Part shown: positions 8,761 through 17,444 of the stretch, one piece after another
How the letters are laid out: each line of letters opens with the position of its first letter
Position numbering within the stretch: position 1 is the first letter of the stretch
NCBI RefSeq assembly: GCF_018860425.1
Contig: NZ_JAHKPI010000025.1
Coordinates: 590,524 to 654,523 of the forward strand
From: Marinobacter sp. F3R08
GTDB taxonomy: Bacteria; Pseudomonadota; Gammaproteobacteria; Pseudomonadales; Oleiphilaceae
DNA length: 64,000 bases
Reading direction: 5' to 3'
Notes under the pieces: generated by a model
What the model was told of the DNA's origin: nothing
The model's database searches: none
The model's input: only the letters and a program-made list of their open reading frames with translations
Translations under genes and position numbers: made by a program

Positions 8761-9198
8761 TCAGACTCCCAAAAGATGACGGATAACGTACACGGTGGCA
8801 AAACCGGCGCCCATGAAGCTGAGGGTTGCCATCAGTGATCGGAGAGAAAGACGTGACAGGCCGCAGACACCGTGGCCGCTCGTGCAGCCAGATCCATAAC
8901 GGGTGCCAATACCAACGAGCACACCGGCAATGATTAACGCGGGATAGCCGGCATTGATTTCGATGGCTGGCAGATCCGTTGCCAATAGCCAGAGTGCCGG
9001 TGCGCAGATCAGACCGCCCAGGAAAGCCAGCCGCCAGATGACATCGCCTTTCGCTGGGGCGAGGAGGCCGCCAAGGATGCCGCTGATGCCGGCAATGCGG
9101 CCGTTCAGAAGCAGGAAGCTGGCCGCTGCAATACCCACCAAAATCCCGCCCAGCAGCGCTGACCAGGGGGTGAAGTCATTCCACGCGATTTCAATCAT
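8761..9198 (-). CDS. YeeE/YedE-type sulfur transporter, first half-subunit (PmpA-like)
   Basis: A 145-residue membrane protein with four hydrophobic segments and the signature YGSGCTSGHGVCGLSRLS. The cysteines in GCTSGHGVCG are the sulfur-relay residues known from TsuA thiosulfate transporters. It is the first gene of a cassette with its partner half and the BLH protein. The upstream region is AT-rich, but I see no clear dyad for a BigR-type repressor. The substrate is inferred from the family. Confidence 0.87.
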   Translation of the reverse strand: MIEIAWNDFTPWSALLGGILVGIAAASFLLLNGRIAGISGILGGLLAPAKGDVIWRLAFLGGLICAPALWLLATDLPAIEINAGYPALIIAGVLVGIGTRYGSGCTSGHGVCGLSRLSLRSLMATLSFMGAGFATVYVIRHLLGV

Positions 9199-9262
9199 CT
9201 GATAGTCCCCATATTACGGATGTTCGATTTGGAATAAGCATATATCTTGGGGCAATAATACC

Positions 9263-9291
9263 AAAAAAAAGCCCGGCAAAGGATGCCGGGC
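9263..9291 (-). terminator. Intrinsic terminator on the minus strand with no obvious gene
   Basis: GCCCGGCA pairs with TGCCGGGC and is followed by eight T on the minus strand. The nearest minus-strand gene upstream is the TetR regulator, which ends at 9969 on the far side of the phasin gene. The 347-bp gap 9199-9545 holds no protein gene I can support. The terminator therefore ends either a small RNA starting within about 9300-9500 or a long 3' extension of the regulator mRNA antisense to the phasin gene. Confidence 0.75.
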
Positions 9292-9545
9292 GGAGGCGTG
9301 CGAGTAGTATCCATGAAAGACTTCCAGACAAACCGGCATCAGCTGGGACACCGGTATTGGGAAGTATTGACCATATTTTGAACACTTCAAGCCAGAGCGT
9401 CTCTCGTTTGAAAACATTTTTTCATATTGGATGCGTCTTTATACTGCCGCCTTTCACTATGCGGTTTTCGGACTGACTGAAATGCGACGAAACCTGTAAT
9501 ACAATGGGCTTCTGTAAGAAGTATCCGTACCCCCGAGGATGTTTT

Positions 9546-9959
9546 ATGTCGGATGAGAGTGACAATAAGCCAGAGAACGATCCGCAGCTGGCGGCAAAAA
9601 TCAAGGGCTCTGCCCGTCAGATCTGGCTGGCAGGGCTGGGCGCCTACACCAAGGCCGAGGAAGACACCGGCCGCTTTTTCGATCGCCTTGTCCAAGAGGG
9701 TGAGCAACTGGAAAACAAGACCCGGGGTGTCGTAGAAAAGCAGATCAAATCGGTTGAGGATCGTGTTGAGGGGGTTCGTGAGCGCGCCACCGGCACCTGG
9801 GACCGACTTGAGCACCTGTTTGATGAGCGGGTGTCCGGTGCGCTCAGGCGGCTTGGTATCCATCGTCGCGAAGACATTGAGTCTCTTGAGCGTCGCATCG
9901 AGAAGCTGGAGTCTGAACTTGCTCGCCTTCGGGGCCGTGCGGGCGACGACGAAGAATAA
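9546..9959 (+). CDS. Phasin family protein (PhaI/PhaF N-domain type)
   Basis: A 137-residue phasin-type protein. The N-terminal block holds AARIWLAGLGAY-like residues (SARQIWLAGLGAYTKAEED) typical of PhaF/PhaI granule proteins. A long amphipathic coiled coil follows, with the C-terminal register IESLERRIEKLESELARL. The ATG at 9546 has a CGAGGATG ribosome site and excludes an unconserved 14-residue extension. Phasins coat polyhydroxyalkanoate granules. No PHA synthase is in the window. A PhaD-like regulator is convergent, as in Pseudomonas pha clusters. Confidence 0.85.
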   Translation: MSDESDNKPENDPQLAAKIKGSARQIWLAGLGAYTKAEEDTGRFFDRLVQEGEQLENKTRGVVEKQIKSVEDRVEGVRERATGTWDRLEHLFDERVSGALRRLGIHRREDIESLERRIEKLESELARLRGRAGDDEE

Positions 9960-9968
9960 CGACGGTGT

Positions 9969-10598
9969 TCAAAGATAGTCCCGACTCATCAGTCGGGCTT
10001 CTTCCTGGAAATCCGGAGTCAGGTAGGGAAGCACAAGGTGCATCATTTGGTAAACACCGCGACCTGGATCCACTGTCTCGCGGTTTTCCAAGTGCGACAG
10101 CGTGTCAAAAGCACTCCAGTAACAAGAGGTTAGCGTTAACTGCTCACAGAGTGGGTCAAGTTCCTTCGTGCCAATTTCCATGATTCCCTGGCGCTGGAAG
10201 CTCTCACAAATTGTCCGAAAGGCGAACGTTTTCTTCCTCTTGATCCGCTTAAACCTTACCTGCAACGGTTGGTAGCGGGATAGCACGTTCACCAGGTCCT
10301 GATAGAGGAACCGGTAACGCGCTACTGTTTCAAATAACAGATGAAGAAAGAATCCCTGTTGATCCAGCGTGATATCGGCGTCGTTCGGAACCGACAGCAG
10401 ATCCAGCATTTCGTGCTCGTACTGGTCGAAAAGCTCTTCGACAATGTCGCCTTTACTTTTGAAATGGTAGTAAAGATTACCCGGGCTGATATCCATCTCA
10501 TCGGAGATCAGGAGTGTGGTGACATTGGGTTCGCCGACGCTGTTAAACAGCGCCAGGCTTGTTTGAAGAATACGGTCGCGGGTTTTAATTTTTTTCAT
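9969..10598 (-). CDS. TetR-family regulator, PhaD-like
   Basis: A 209-residue protein with an N-terminal TetR helix-turn-helix (RDRILQTSLALFNSVGEPNV, then ISPGNLYYHFKSKGDIV). The wording of this domain is very close to PhaD of Pseudomonas, which binds an acyl-CoA-like effector and controls pha genes. The ligand-binding half is less conserved. Its convergent position to a phasin gene repeats the Pseudomonas arrangement. Here synthase and depolymerase genes are missing, so the regulon may be elsewhere. A DNA-binding regulator is certain; the PhaD role is inferred. Confidence 0.82.
   Translation of the reverse strand: MKKIKTRDRILQTSLALFNSVGEPNVTTLLISDEMDISPGNLYYHFKSKGDIVEELFDQYEHEMLDLLSVPNDADITLDQQGFFLHLLFETVARYRFLYQDLVNVLSRYQPLQVRFKRIKRKKTFAFRTICESFQRQGIMEIGTKELDPLCEQLTLTSCYWSAFDTLSHLENRETVDPGRGVYQMMHLVLPYLTPDFQEEARLMSRDYL
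9980..10001 (+). terminator. Terminator of the phasin gene, overlapping the end of the TetR gene
   Basis: CCCGACT (9980-9986) pairs with AGTCGGG (9991-9997) around a 4-nt loop, followed by CTTCTTCC. It lies 20 bp past the phasin stop and inside the last codons of the convergent regulator. The T-tract is imperfect. Confidence 0.55.
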
Positions 10599-10616
10599 GT
10601 CGCGCCGGGCCGGCCT

Positions 10617-11429
10617 CTATAGCTCGAAGCTCGCCCAGACCGGACAATGGTCGGACGGCCGCTCCATGGCTCGAATGTCGTAGGAAACACCGGCTTGTTG
10701 GGCTTTGGGCAGCAGGCTGCTATTGGCCATGATCAGGTCAATTCTCAGGCCCCGCCTGGGCTCCCGGTCAAAGCCTTTACTGCGATAATCAAACCAGCTG
10801 AAGGTGTCTGTTTCATCCGGATGCAGATACCGGAAAATATCGGTATACCCCCTGGACTCTACCTGGCCAAGCCATTCCCGTTCTTCCGGAAGGAAAGAGC
10901 ACTTGCCACTCCGCAGCCAGCGTTTGGCGTTGTCTGCACCGATACCGATGTCTTTGTCGGTTGGCGAGATGTTCATATCCCCCATGACCACTACATGGCC
11001 CCCATGTTCACCGAGCTCGTCCAGATAGCGCATCAGGTCAGCGTAGAATTTTTCTTTGGCAGGAAACTTCACCGGATGGTCGCGGCTTTCTCCCTGGGGA
11101 AAATAACCATTAATTACGGTCAGGTTCTCACCGTTAACCGTGAAATGTCCGGTAATCAGTCTGCGCTGGGAATCTTCGTCGTCCCAGGGATAGCCTTTGA
11201 TCACTTCCTTCGGTGCGAGTTTCGAGAGCAGAGCAACACCATAATGGGTTTTCTGACCGTGGAAATGCACGTGATAGCCAAGCTCACGGATCGCCTCGAC
11301 GGGAAAGTCGTCGTCCTGAACCTTGGTTTCCTGGAGGCCGATGAAATCGGGGGCAAGGCTATTAATGACAGCCTCTAGCTGGTGCAGGCGTGTGCGGATA
11401 CTGTTGACGTTGAAAGACACGAACATCAT
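10617..11429 (-). CDS. xthA: Exodeoxyribonuclease III
   Basis: A 270-residue AP endonuclease and 3'-5' exonuclease of the ExoIII family. The visible active-site blocks are [22 protein letters not shown] (metal-binding Glu), [13 protein letters not shown] (Asp and Asn) and [13 protein letters not shown] (catalytic His near the C terminus). It repairs abasic sites and 3' blocks. Two consecutive ATG codons (11429 and 11426) could start it. It is 18 bp upstream of the TetR gene on the same strand and may be cotranscribed with it. Confidence 0.95.
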   Translation of the reverse strand: MMFVSFNVNSIRTRLHQLEAVINSLAPDFIGLQETKVQDDDFPVEAIRELGYHVHFHGQKTHYGVALLSKLAPKEVIKGYPWDDEDSQRRLITGHFTVNGENLTVINGYFPQGESRDHPVKFPAKEKFYADLMRYLDELGEHGGHVVVMGDMNISPTDKDIGIGADNAKRWLRSGKCSFLPEEREWLGQVESRGYTDIFRYLHPDETDTFSWFDYRSKGFDREPRRGLRIDLIMANSSLLPKAQQAGVSYDIRAMERPSDHCPVWASFEL

Positions 11430-11510
11430 TGCAAAAAACTCTCCGGCGTTGATTCCCGCCGAAGTTTAACATATTGCCCCCCAGGGTCTGCCTTGGCTCG
11501 GGAGGCCGTT

Positions 11511-12251
11511 TTAGGGGGTCAGTTCGCAATTCGGGTAGGTATCCACCGAATAGCGGATGTGGGCCGTATGGTTTTCGTCTCGATTTTTCCGAATATTGGT
11601 CAGTCCGAGGTAATCAGAGAGGGCGCCGGAGTCGCTGTAACCCAGGACAATAGGCTCCACAAGGAACCTCAGCACCATTCCCGTTGGGCGTATCTGCACT
11701 ATGTGGTCTGCATTCAGCCGGCTATTCTCGGCTCGCTCCAGCACAAAGCCATAGTGCTCGCCACGGGTAGGACCGAGAAATCGAAATTCAACAGATTCGC
11801 CAGCCACCACACTCTGCCAGTTCTGACGGACGAAGTTATCAAAGCCGGAGTCCACAACAGTATCTGGTGGGTAGGCAACCTCAAAGCGCTTTGAATCGCC
11901 TTGGGGCGTCTGCCATTCAATTAACAGGGTTTCCGGTTCAGGGTAGTTTACTTGCATCTGTTCAGCGAAGGTCGGCTGAATGAAATCGACGCCAGGGCGC
12001 AGCACTGAAGCGCTGTAATCAAGCGTTTTATAGGCGAACGACGCCTCTTCCCCGGGCTTGTAATAGGCAACCCTATGCTGTTGAGGGCGAAATACCCCGC
12101 CTGTACAAGTGCCATCAACCTGGTGGTGTTCCTCGTAGATCCCAGTGCCATCTTTGGTGGAAGCCATACCGGTAAACCGGAATTCCTGGGCCGAGGCCTG
12201 GAGGGTTACCGCCATCAGGGCCAGGGCAGCGAGTCCGGACGGGCTACTCAC
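11511..12251 (-). CDS. Exported protein of unknown function, last gene of lipid-modification operon
   Basis: A 246-residue protein with an N-terminal signal sequence (GLAALALMAVTLQASAQ, likely cut after ASAQ). The mature part is probably beta-rich, with no domain I can name; it starts EFRFTGMASTKDGTGIYEEH. I chose the GTG at 12251 because it overlaps the stop of the upstream gene as GTGA and gives a proper signal peptide. The eight-gene operon context suggests an envelope or periplasmic role linked to acyl-chain modification. Function unknown. Confidence 0.75.
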   Translation of the reverse strand: MSSPSGLAALALMAVTLQASAQEFRFTGMASTKDGTGIYEEHHQVDGTCTGGVFRPQQHRVAYYKPGEEASFAYKTLDYSASVLRPGVDFIQPTFAEQMQVNYPEPETLLIEWQTPQGDSKRFEVAYPPDTVVDSGFDNFVRQNWQSVVAGESVEFRFLGPTRGEHYGFVLERAENSRLNADHIVQIRPTGMVLRFLVEPIVLGYSDSGALSDYLGLTNIRKNRDENHTAHIRYSVDTYPNCELTP

Positions 12252-12769
12252 CCCACCAGCTCCGGATACAGCGTTTTGCGGGCATACAGGAGTAGCGGGA
12301 AAACAACCAGCCAGCCAATCCCGAGTGCAAAAAGTGAGGGCACCAGTTCGGGCAGCTCTACCGCACCGAGCTGACTTGCAGACCAGTAAGCGAACGGGCC
12401 GGCAAAGGGCGCCAGCACGAAAGGTAGCCACGGCTTCTTACTGATCCAGTCAAGCGAATGGCTCAGGGTGGTCATGAAAATGGCCCAGATGGCCACCAAC
12501 CAGGGTGGCGTCAACATTACCTGGCCGGTACCGTCGTCGAGAATCCCGGTGTGAAACCAGATGCCGTCCAGAACTGAGCCAACCACGGTTCCCAGGCCGA
12601 TGAACTGCAGTTCGGTCATCCGTTTCTGGCTTATCAGCAGGAAATGAAAGACCAGAAATAACACTACGATCCCCGCGCCGATCAGCCCTGGATAGAACAC
12701 GCAGGCAAACCAGCCGGCCTGGAAAAGAAGAAAATTCAGAACGTTACGGACCGTTTCCGAGTTGATCAT
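12248..12769 (-). CDS. DUF2878 family membrane protein
   Basis: A 173-residue integral membrane protein with about five hydrophobic segments. It carries features of the DUF2878 family, including LDGIWFHTGIL in the middle and PFVLAPFAGPFAYWS. The ATG at 12769 overlaps the stop of the methyltransferase gene by 4 bp (ATGA), so translation is coupled. DUF2878 proteins are regular companions of DUF1365 and Cfa-like genes in singlet-oxygen and photoprotection clusters. No activity is established. Confidence 0.85.
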   Translation of the reverse strand: MINSETVRNVLNFLLFQAGWFACVFYPGLIGAGIVVLFLVFHFLLISQKRMTELQFIGLGTVVGSVLDGIWFHTGILDDGTGQVMLTPPWLVAIWAIFMTTLSHSLDWISKKPWLPFVLAPFAGPFAYWSASQLGAVELPELVPSLFALGIGWLVVFPLLLYARKTLYPELVG

Positions 12770-14040
12770 ACGCTCAGAATATTCTCGCGCTTGTTGCCGG
12801 GCTTGGCGAAAATCAGCTGTGCCACGCCAATGGCTCGCTCGCTGAAGCCTGCCTCGCAGTAGGCAAAGTAAAAGTGCCACAGGCGTCGGAATGCCTCGTC
12901 GTAGCCCATGGACTCCAGCTTGTCGCGCTGGGCCATGAAGCGGTCACACCAGTCTCTGAGCGTTCGGGCATAATGGAAGCCGGTGTCTTCGGCATGGGTC
13001 AGAACCAGTTTGCTCTCTTTGCGAACCGACTCCAGAATCGCCCCGAAGGAGGGAATAAAGCTGCCCGGGAAGATGAAGCGCTGAATGAAGTCCACATTCT
13101 TCAGCGCACGCTGGTAACGCTGTTCCGGCATGTTGATAGCCTGTACAAGAGCCAGGCCATCAGGCTTGAGCAGTGCGTTTATCTGGGAGAAATAGCTGTC
13201 CAGGAACTGCGGGCCAACGGCTTCAATCATTTCAATGGAGACGAGTTTGTCGAATTGCCCCTCCAGGTCACGGTAATCGTCAAACAGCAGGGTGATCCGG
13301 TCTTCAAGGCCTTCCTTCTGAACCCGCTCCCTCGCGAGCTCCAGCTGTTCTCTGGAAATGGTCGTGGTGGTCACGTGGCAGCCATAGTTTTTGGCCGCAT
13401 GAACGGCAAAGCCGCCCCAGCCAGTACCGATTTCAATCACCTTATCGTCAGGTTGCAGATTCAGCTTTCGACAGATGGTATCCAGTTTGTGCACTGCAGC
13501 CTCTTCCAGTGTGGATTCGGCACTTGGGTAGATGGCCGAGGAGTACATCATGGTAGGGTCCAGAAACGCCTCGAAGAGGTCATTGCCCAGATCGTAATGG
13601 GCACTGATATTTTTCCGTGAGCCTTCTTTGGTGTTTCGGTTAAGCCAGTGCAGACCCTTCAGCGCCGGCTTGGTAATCCAGCTGAACCGGTCCTCGAACT
13701 CGTTCATCCGGTCCACGTTGCGGGTGAAGAACTGAAGCAGTGCAACCAGATCGGGAGTAGACCAATCGCCGGCTACGAACGCCTCTGCTGCGCCGACGCT
13801 GCCTCCGGTGAGCAGGTCTCGCCAGGTGCTGTGATCATGGACAATCAGTTCGGCAGGCTCATACCTGGTATTGCCATCGCCGAACACCAGATCCTCAAAA
13901 CCGGATTCCCGGATTGTCAGTCTACCTTCGCCCAGTAGCCAGAGCTGCTGAATCACCAGGGTTCTCGCGAATCGGCTGAGGGCCGGCACACTGCCGGAAC
14001 CGGGGGTGGCGTTTTTAACAGAAGTATTCAGGTTCTCCAT
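12766..14040 (-). CDS. Cyclopropane-fatty-acyl-phospholipid synthase family methyltransferase
   Basis: A 424-residue SAM-dependent methyltransferase acting on unsaturated phospholipid acyl chains. The catalytic part has NISAHYDLGNDLFEAFLD, MMYSSAIY, and the SAM loop VIEIGTGWGGFAVHAA. The context with DUF1365 and an FAD protein fits the UfaM-type branch, which adds a methyl group in furan-fatty-acid synthesis, better than ordinary cyclopropane formation. This is inference from neighbours. It overlaps DUF1365 by 13 bp and DUF2878 by 4 bp. Confidence 0.9.
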   Translation of the reverse strand: MENLNTSVKNATPGSGSVPALSRFARTLVIQQLWLLGEGRLTIRESGFEDLVFGDGNTRYEPAELIVHDHSTWRDLLTGGSVGAAEAFVAGDWSTPDLVALLQFFTRNVDRMNEFEDRFSWITKPALKGLHWLNRNTKEGSRKNISAHYDLGNDLFEAFLDPTMMYSSAIYPSAESTLEEAAVHKLDTICRKLNLQPDDKVIEIGTGWGGFAVHAAKNYGCHVTTTTISREQLELARERVQKEGLEDRITLLFDDYRDLEGQFDKLVSIEMIEAVGPQFLDSYFSQINALLKPDGLALVQAINMPEQRYQRALKNVDFIQRFIFPGSFIPSFGAILESVRKESKLVLTHAEDTGFHYARTLRDWCDRFMAQRDKLESMGYDEAFRRLWHFYFAYCEAGFSERAIGVAQLIFAKPGNKRENILSV

Positions 14041-14918
14041 GAGCTTACCCTTCCACGAATCTTGTCATTAGTCCTGGAGCCGGAGACATCCAGCCCGGCA
14101 TCATCATGCCCACGGCGGTAGGTGGTATCGTCTTCAGACAGTTTGTCCGGGTGGGTGTAGAACGGTGCTCCCTTGAGTTTGAGCCGAAGGGCATGCCAGT
14201 AGATGCCAACCACCACCTTGAAAGCTTCCAGGGGAAACTTTCGCAGACTTCTATGCATTTCTTTACGAGTCAGGGGGGTACGTTGGACTACCAGAGTGGC
14301 GTCGAAATGCTTGCGCCCCTCTTCCAGAACATTCATGTGAATTCTCAGCTCCGGGCCACGAAAGCTGAAAGACCACTCATAGTGCTGGTTCATGCCGTTG
14401 AAGGGTGATACATGAAAGCGCTTGCTGAATCCGAACTGTTCGGTGCGCCAGCCGGCCTGATTAGGTTCCGCACCGATGGTTTCGAGACAATAGACATGGC
14501 GATCATGCCAGGGCGTGTTGGTAATCTGAGCGACGATGACTCTGGGAACCGCACCATCTGCAGGGCAGTCTCCGGCCCGATAGCAGAAATAAAAACTGAC
14601 CGGGTTGAACACATAGCCAAAATAGCGGGGGTGGGTGATGAGCTCGACTTCCCCGTCCGGACGCCAGCCGGTGGCTTCAGCGACATGATCTCTCACTGCG
14701 TCCGACAGGTCTGGGATGTCCGGGCGGAAGTAATCTTTGCGCTTCAGAGACAGCCAGTTGCGCCGTTCCAGAGAAAATAACGGGCTCACAGCAGCGACCT
14801 GGTTCCATTCATCGGTGTCCAGGGCAAGCATACCCGTGCTGTAGCTGAACTCATGCGCCACAGGGTACTTGCGTCTGTGCCTGACGGTGCCTTCCAGCCA
14901 CTGGCTGTTCACATTCAA
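14028..14918 (-). CDS. DUF1365 family protein
   Basis: A 296-residue protein with DUF1365 signatures: an N-terminal GTVRHRRKYPVAHEFSY, the HPRYFGYVFNPVSFYFCY block, and HVSPFNGMNQHYEW. The histidine- and tyrosine-rich conserved blocks suggest an oxygen- or lipid-linked role. DUF1365 genes accompany the Cfa-like methyltransferase in gene sets for modified fatty acids and singlet-oxygen response. The start overlaps the upstream FAD gene by 4 bp. Biochemistry is not certain to me. Confidence 0.9.
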   Translation of the reverse strand: MNVNSQWLEGTVRHRRKYPVAHEFSYSTGMLALDTDEWNQVAAVSPLFSLERRNWLSLKRKDYFRPDIPDLSDAVRDHVAEATGWRPDGEVELITHPRYFGYVFNPVSFYFCYRAGDCPADGAVPRVIVAQITNTPWHDRHVYCLETIGAEPNQAGWRTEQFGFSKRFHVSPFNGMNQHYEWSFSFRGPELRIHMNVLEEGRKHFDATLVVQRTPLTRKEMHRSLRKFPLEAFKVVVGIYWHALRLKLKGAPFYTHPDKLSEDDTTYRRGHDDAGLDVSGSRTNDKIRGRVSSWRT

Positions 14919-16180
14919 AGCTCCACCCCGAAGGCCCGGGTTACGCGCAGAGCACTGCGAACACCGTCCTCGTGGAAGCCGTTGAACCAGTACGCGCCAC
15001 AGAAGTGGGTCCGGTTCTGGTTGCCAATTTCGTCGTAGCGTTCCTGGGCAGCGACCGCATCCAGGGTAAATAACGGGTGCGCGTACTCGAAACGCTTGAG
15101 CACCTTGCCGGGATCGATATCCCGGCTGCGATTCAGCGTCACACAGAAGGTTTCCGGTGCGTCGTGGAAGTTCTGCAGGATATTCATGTTATAGGTGACC
15201 GAGACGGGTTCCGTGTTGTGCGCGGGAATGAAATAGTTCCAGGCGGCCCAGGCACGTCTGTTGCCTGGCAGAACGCTGCTGTCGGTATGGAGCACAACAT
15301 CATTGTTCTGGAACGCCATTGCGCCAAGAATATCCTGTTCCTTGTCAGTGGGGTCTCCGAGCATGGCCAGAGCCTGATCACTGTGGCATGCGAAAATAAC
15401 CTGATCGAAATGGTGCTCCTGACCTTTCACAGAGACCGTTACGCCGGTTTCAGTTCTTACAACTTTGTCTACCGGACTGTTCAGATGAGTGGCGTCGCCA
15501 AGTCGCTCCATCATTTTGGTCACATACTGGGCCGACCCTCCGGTAATGACTCTCCAGGTGGGGCGGTCATCAACGGACAGCATGCCGTGATTGTTGAAGA
15601 ACTGAAGAAAGAAGCGGATCGGGAACTGTTCTAGAACAATCTCGGGCGCCGACCAGATCGCCGCGCCCATGGGGACGATGTAGAAGTTTCTGAAATAGCG
15701 GGAGTAGCCGTTGCGGTTCAGGTATTCACCCAGGGTCTCCTCGTTGTTGATGTTGCCTGCTTCAAGTTCGGTGCGGGTCTCCTTATTGAAGCGGAGAATC
15801 TCCTGCACCATCTTCAGGAAGGGCAGATTGATCAGGTTCCGGCGTTGCGCAAACAGCGTGTTCAGACTGGTGCCGTTGTATTGCAGTCCAGTGCTGCTGC
15901 AGTCCACGCTGAAACTCATATCACTGACTTCAGAGGCCACTCCTAGGCGCTCCATCAGTCGGATGAAATTCGGATAAGTCCAGTCGTTGAATACGATGAA
16001 TCCGGTGTTTACCGGCCAGGTCCTGCCACCGGCTTCAATCTGTTCGGTATTGGTATGACCACCGGCGTAGTCGCCGGCCTCGAAAATCTGAACCTCGTGT
16101 TTTTCGGCAAGAAGCCATGCAGCCGTGAGGCCAGAGACACCGGCTCCGATGACAGCAATTCGCTGACGTTCGCTATTCAT
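14915..16180 (-). CDS. FAD-dependent amine-oxidase-like oxidoreductase
   Basis: A 421-residue flavoprotein. The N-terminal dinucleotide motif is VIGAGVSGLTAAWLLAEKHEVQIFEA, and the GGHTNT stretch follows, typical of this subfamily. The second half contains FCGAYWFNGFHEDGVRSALR, the C-terminal FAD contact. It belongs to the phytoene-desaturase/amine-oxidase superfamily found next to DUF1365 and Cfa-like genes. A desaturation or oxidation step on the methylated acyl chain is a plausible role. It is linked to both neighbours by 4-bp overlaps. Confidence 0.9.
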   Translation of the reverse strand: MNSERQRIAVIGAGVSGLTAAWLLAEKHEVQIFEAGDYAGGHTNTEQIEAGGRTWPVNTGFIVFNDWTYPNFIRLMERLGVASEVSDMSFSVDCSSTGLQYNGTSLNTLFAQRRNLINLPFLKMVQEILRFNKETRTELEAGNINNEETLGEYLNRNGYSRYFRNFYIVPMGAAIWSAPEIVLEQFPIRFFLQFFNNHGMLSVDDRPTWRVITGGSAQYVTKMMERLGDATHLNSPVDKVVRTETGVTVSVKGQEHHFDQVIFACHSDQALAMLGDPTDKEQDILGAMAFQNNDVVLHTDSSVLPGNRRAWAAWNYFIPAHNTEPVSVTYNMNILQNFHDAPETFCVTLNRSRDIDPGKVLKRFEYAHPLFTLDAVAAQERYDEIGNQNRTHFCGAYWFNGFHEDGVRSALRVTRAFGVEL

Positions 16181-16977
16181 CCATTGTTTTCCTGTTCAGC
16201 GTTGTTTTTGCTGGCCATCGAGGCTGCCATGCGATCAATCAGGGGCCGGGGAAGGGCGCCGAGTACTTTCAACATCCAGGTGAAACGTTTGGGAAAGGCG
16301 ATTTCGTTATGTCCACGGGCAAGGCCGCTGACTATCCGCTCCGCAGCATCCTCTGCTGATACCAGAAACGGCATGGGGAAATCGTTGCGATCGGTCAGCG
16401 GGGTTTTCACGAAGCCCGGTGAAACGACCACCACATCGATGCCTTCGGCTGCAAGGTCTGCCCTGAGCGCCTGGGCAAAGTAGGTCAGCGCGGCCTTGGA
16501 CGCTCCGTAACCTTCGGCCCGGCCGAAGGGAAACCACCAGGCCGATGAGCTGACTATGACCAGCGTCGCAGGCTGGCCTTTGGCACGGGTGCGCCGGAGC
16601 GCAGGCAGGGCTATGTCGATGCACCTCGCCGTGCCAATGACGTTGGTATGGATGTTTTTTTCAATGACATCGCTGCTGTACTGGGCAATCTCAAGGTATT
16701 CACAGGTGCCGGCGTTGAGGATAACCATGTTCAGGTCGCCGTGTTTCTCCAGCGTCCCGGCAATGGCTTGCAATTCTTCTTTGCTGGTGGTGTCGGCTGC
16801 GGCCGGTATAATCCGCTCGGGCGCATCAGAGACAAGCTCCTCGAGTGCTGCCTTGCGTCGCCCGGTAATAACCAGCCGGTGACCACCCCGGGTCAGGGCC
16901 CGGGTAACGGACTCTCCGATGCCAGAGCTGGCACCAGTAATCCAGATGTTAGAGGTTTCCTGTAGGCGATCACTCAT
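16177..16977 (-). CDS. Short-chain dehydrogenase/reductase
   Basis: A 266-residue SDR. It has the nucleotide motif TGASSGIGESVTRAL, the NAG motif in LNAGTCEY, and the catalytic Ser and YxxxK (SSSAWWFPFGRAEGYGASK). The C-terminal part holds the basic stretch RFTWMLKVLGALPRPLIDRM, which may touch the membrane. It is the third gene of the operon with ATGA overlaps on both sides. The substrate is unknown, and a lipid-derived carbonyl is a reasonable guess. Confidence 0.92.
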   Translation of the reverse strand: MSDRLQETSNIWITGASSGIGESVTRALTRGGHRLVITGRRKAALEELVSDAPERIIPAAADTTSKEELQAIAGTLEKHGDLNMVILNAGTCEYLEIAQYSSDVIEKNIHTNVIGTARCIDIALPALRRTRAKGQPATLVIVSSSAWWFPFGRAEGYGASKAALTYFAQALRADLAAEGIDVVVVSPGFVKTPLTDRNDFPMPFLVSAEDAAERIVSGLARGHNEIAFPKRFTWMLKVLGALPRPLIDRMAASMASKNNAEQENNG

Positions 16978-17444
16978 CCGGCCTGATCCTTGATCCAGCG
17001 AACAACTCTGCCAACCAGCGGCAGGTTTTCATAGAGCATTTCTCCTGCATCAAAGTAGTCACGGTGGTAACACACCATGCCGTCTCTGATCTCCAGGTGG
17101 CTGATACCCTGAACCTGTACTTCCCGGCCTTTACGAAGGCGTTTGTGTCGCAGGTGCATCACCCAGGGCACCGCTGCCGACTCGCCCTGAACCACCGCGT
17201 CGCCAAACTCGAACCGACAGGAGAGCACATTTGCGTAGGCCCCGGCGAAGTAGCGGGTGAGTTCGTCAAGGCCGTGAACCGTTCCCAGCGGGTCCTGAAA
17301 CCGGACATCTTCACTATAGACCTGAGAAAGCTTGTTCAGGTTTCCCTTGTCGAGTTCGTTAAACAGTGTCCGGAAGTGGTCGAGCGTCACCGGAATGGCA
17401 GGATTGCGTTTACCCACTTCAATCTTCTGTGAGGCGGTTGTCAT
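16974..17444 (-). CDS. NTF2-like (SnoaL-type) protein
   Basis: A 156-residue protein of the NTF2/SnoaL cone fold. The pattern LDHFRTLFNELDKGNLNKL, VRFQDPLG, LTRYFAGAYANV and DYFDAGEMLYENLP is typical of nuclear-transport-factor-2-like proteins found in this type of cluster. Such proteins can be small lyases, isomerases or binding proteins. The second gene of the operon, it overlaps the desaturase gene by 4 bp. Function not established. Confidence 0.85.
   Translation of the reverse strand: MTTASQKIEVGKRNPAIPVTLDHFRTLFNELDKGNLNKLSQVYSEDVRFQDPLGTVHGLDELTRYFAGAYANVLSCRFEFGDAVVQGESAAVPWVMHLRHKRLRKGREVQVQGISHLEIRDGMVCYHRDYFDAGEMLYENLPLVGRVVRWIKDQAG

Noticed and set aside
12874..13620. Antisense open frame within the Cfa-like methyltransferase.
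   Set aside because: It is a shadow of a conserved gene with no motifs of its own.
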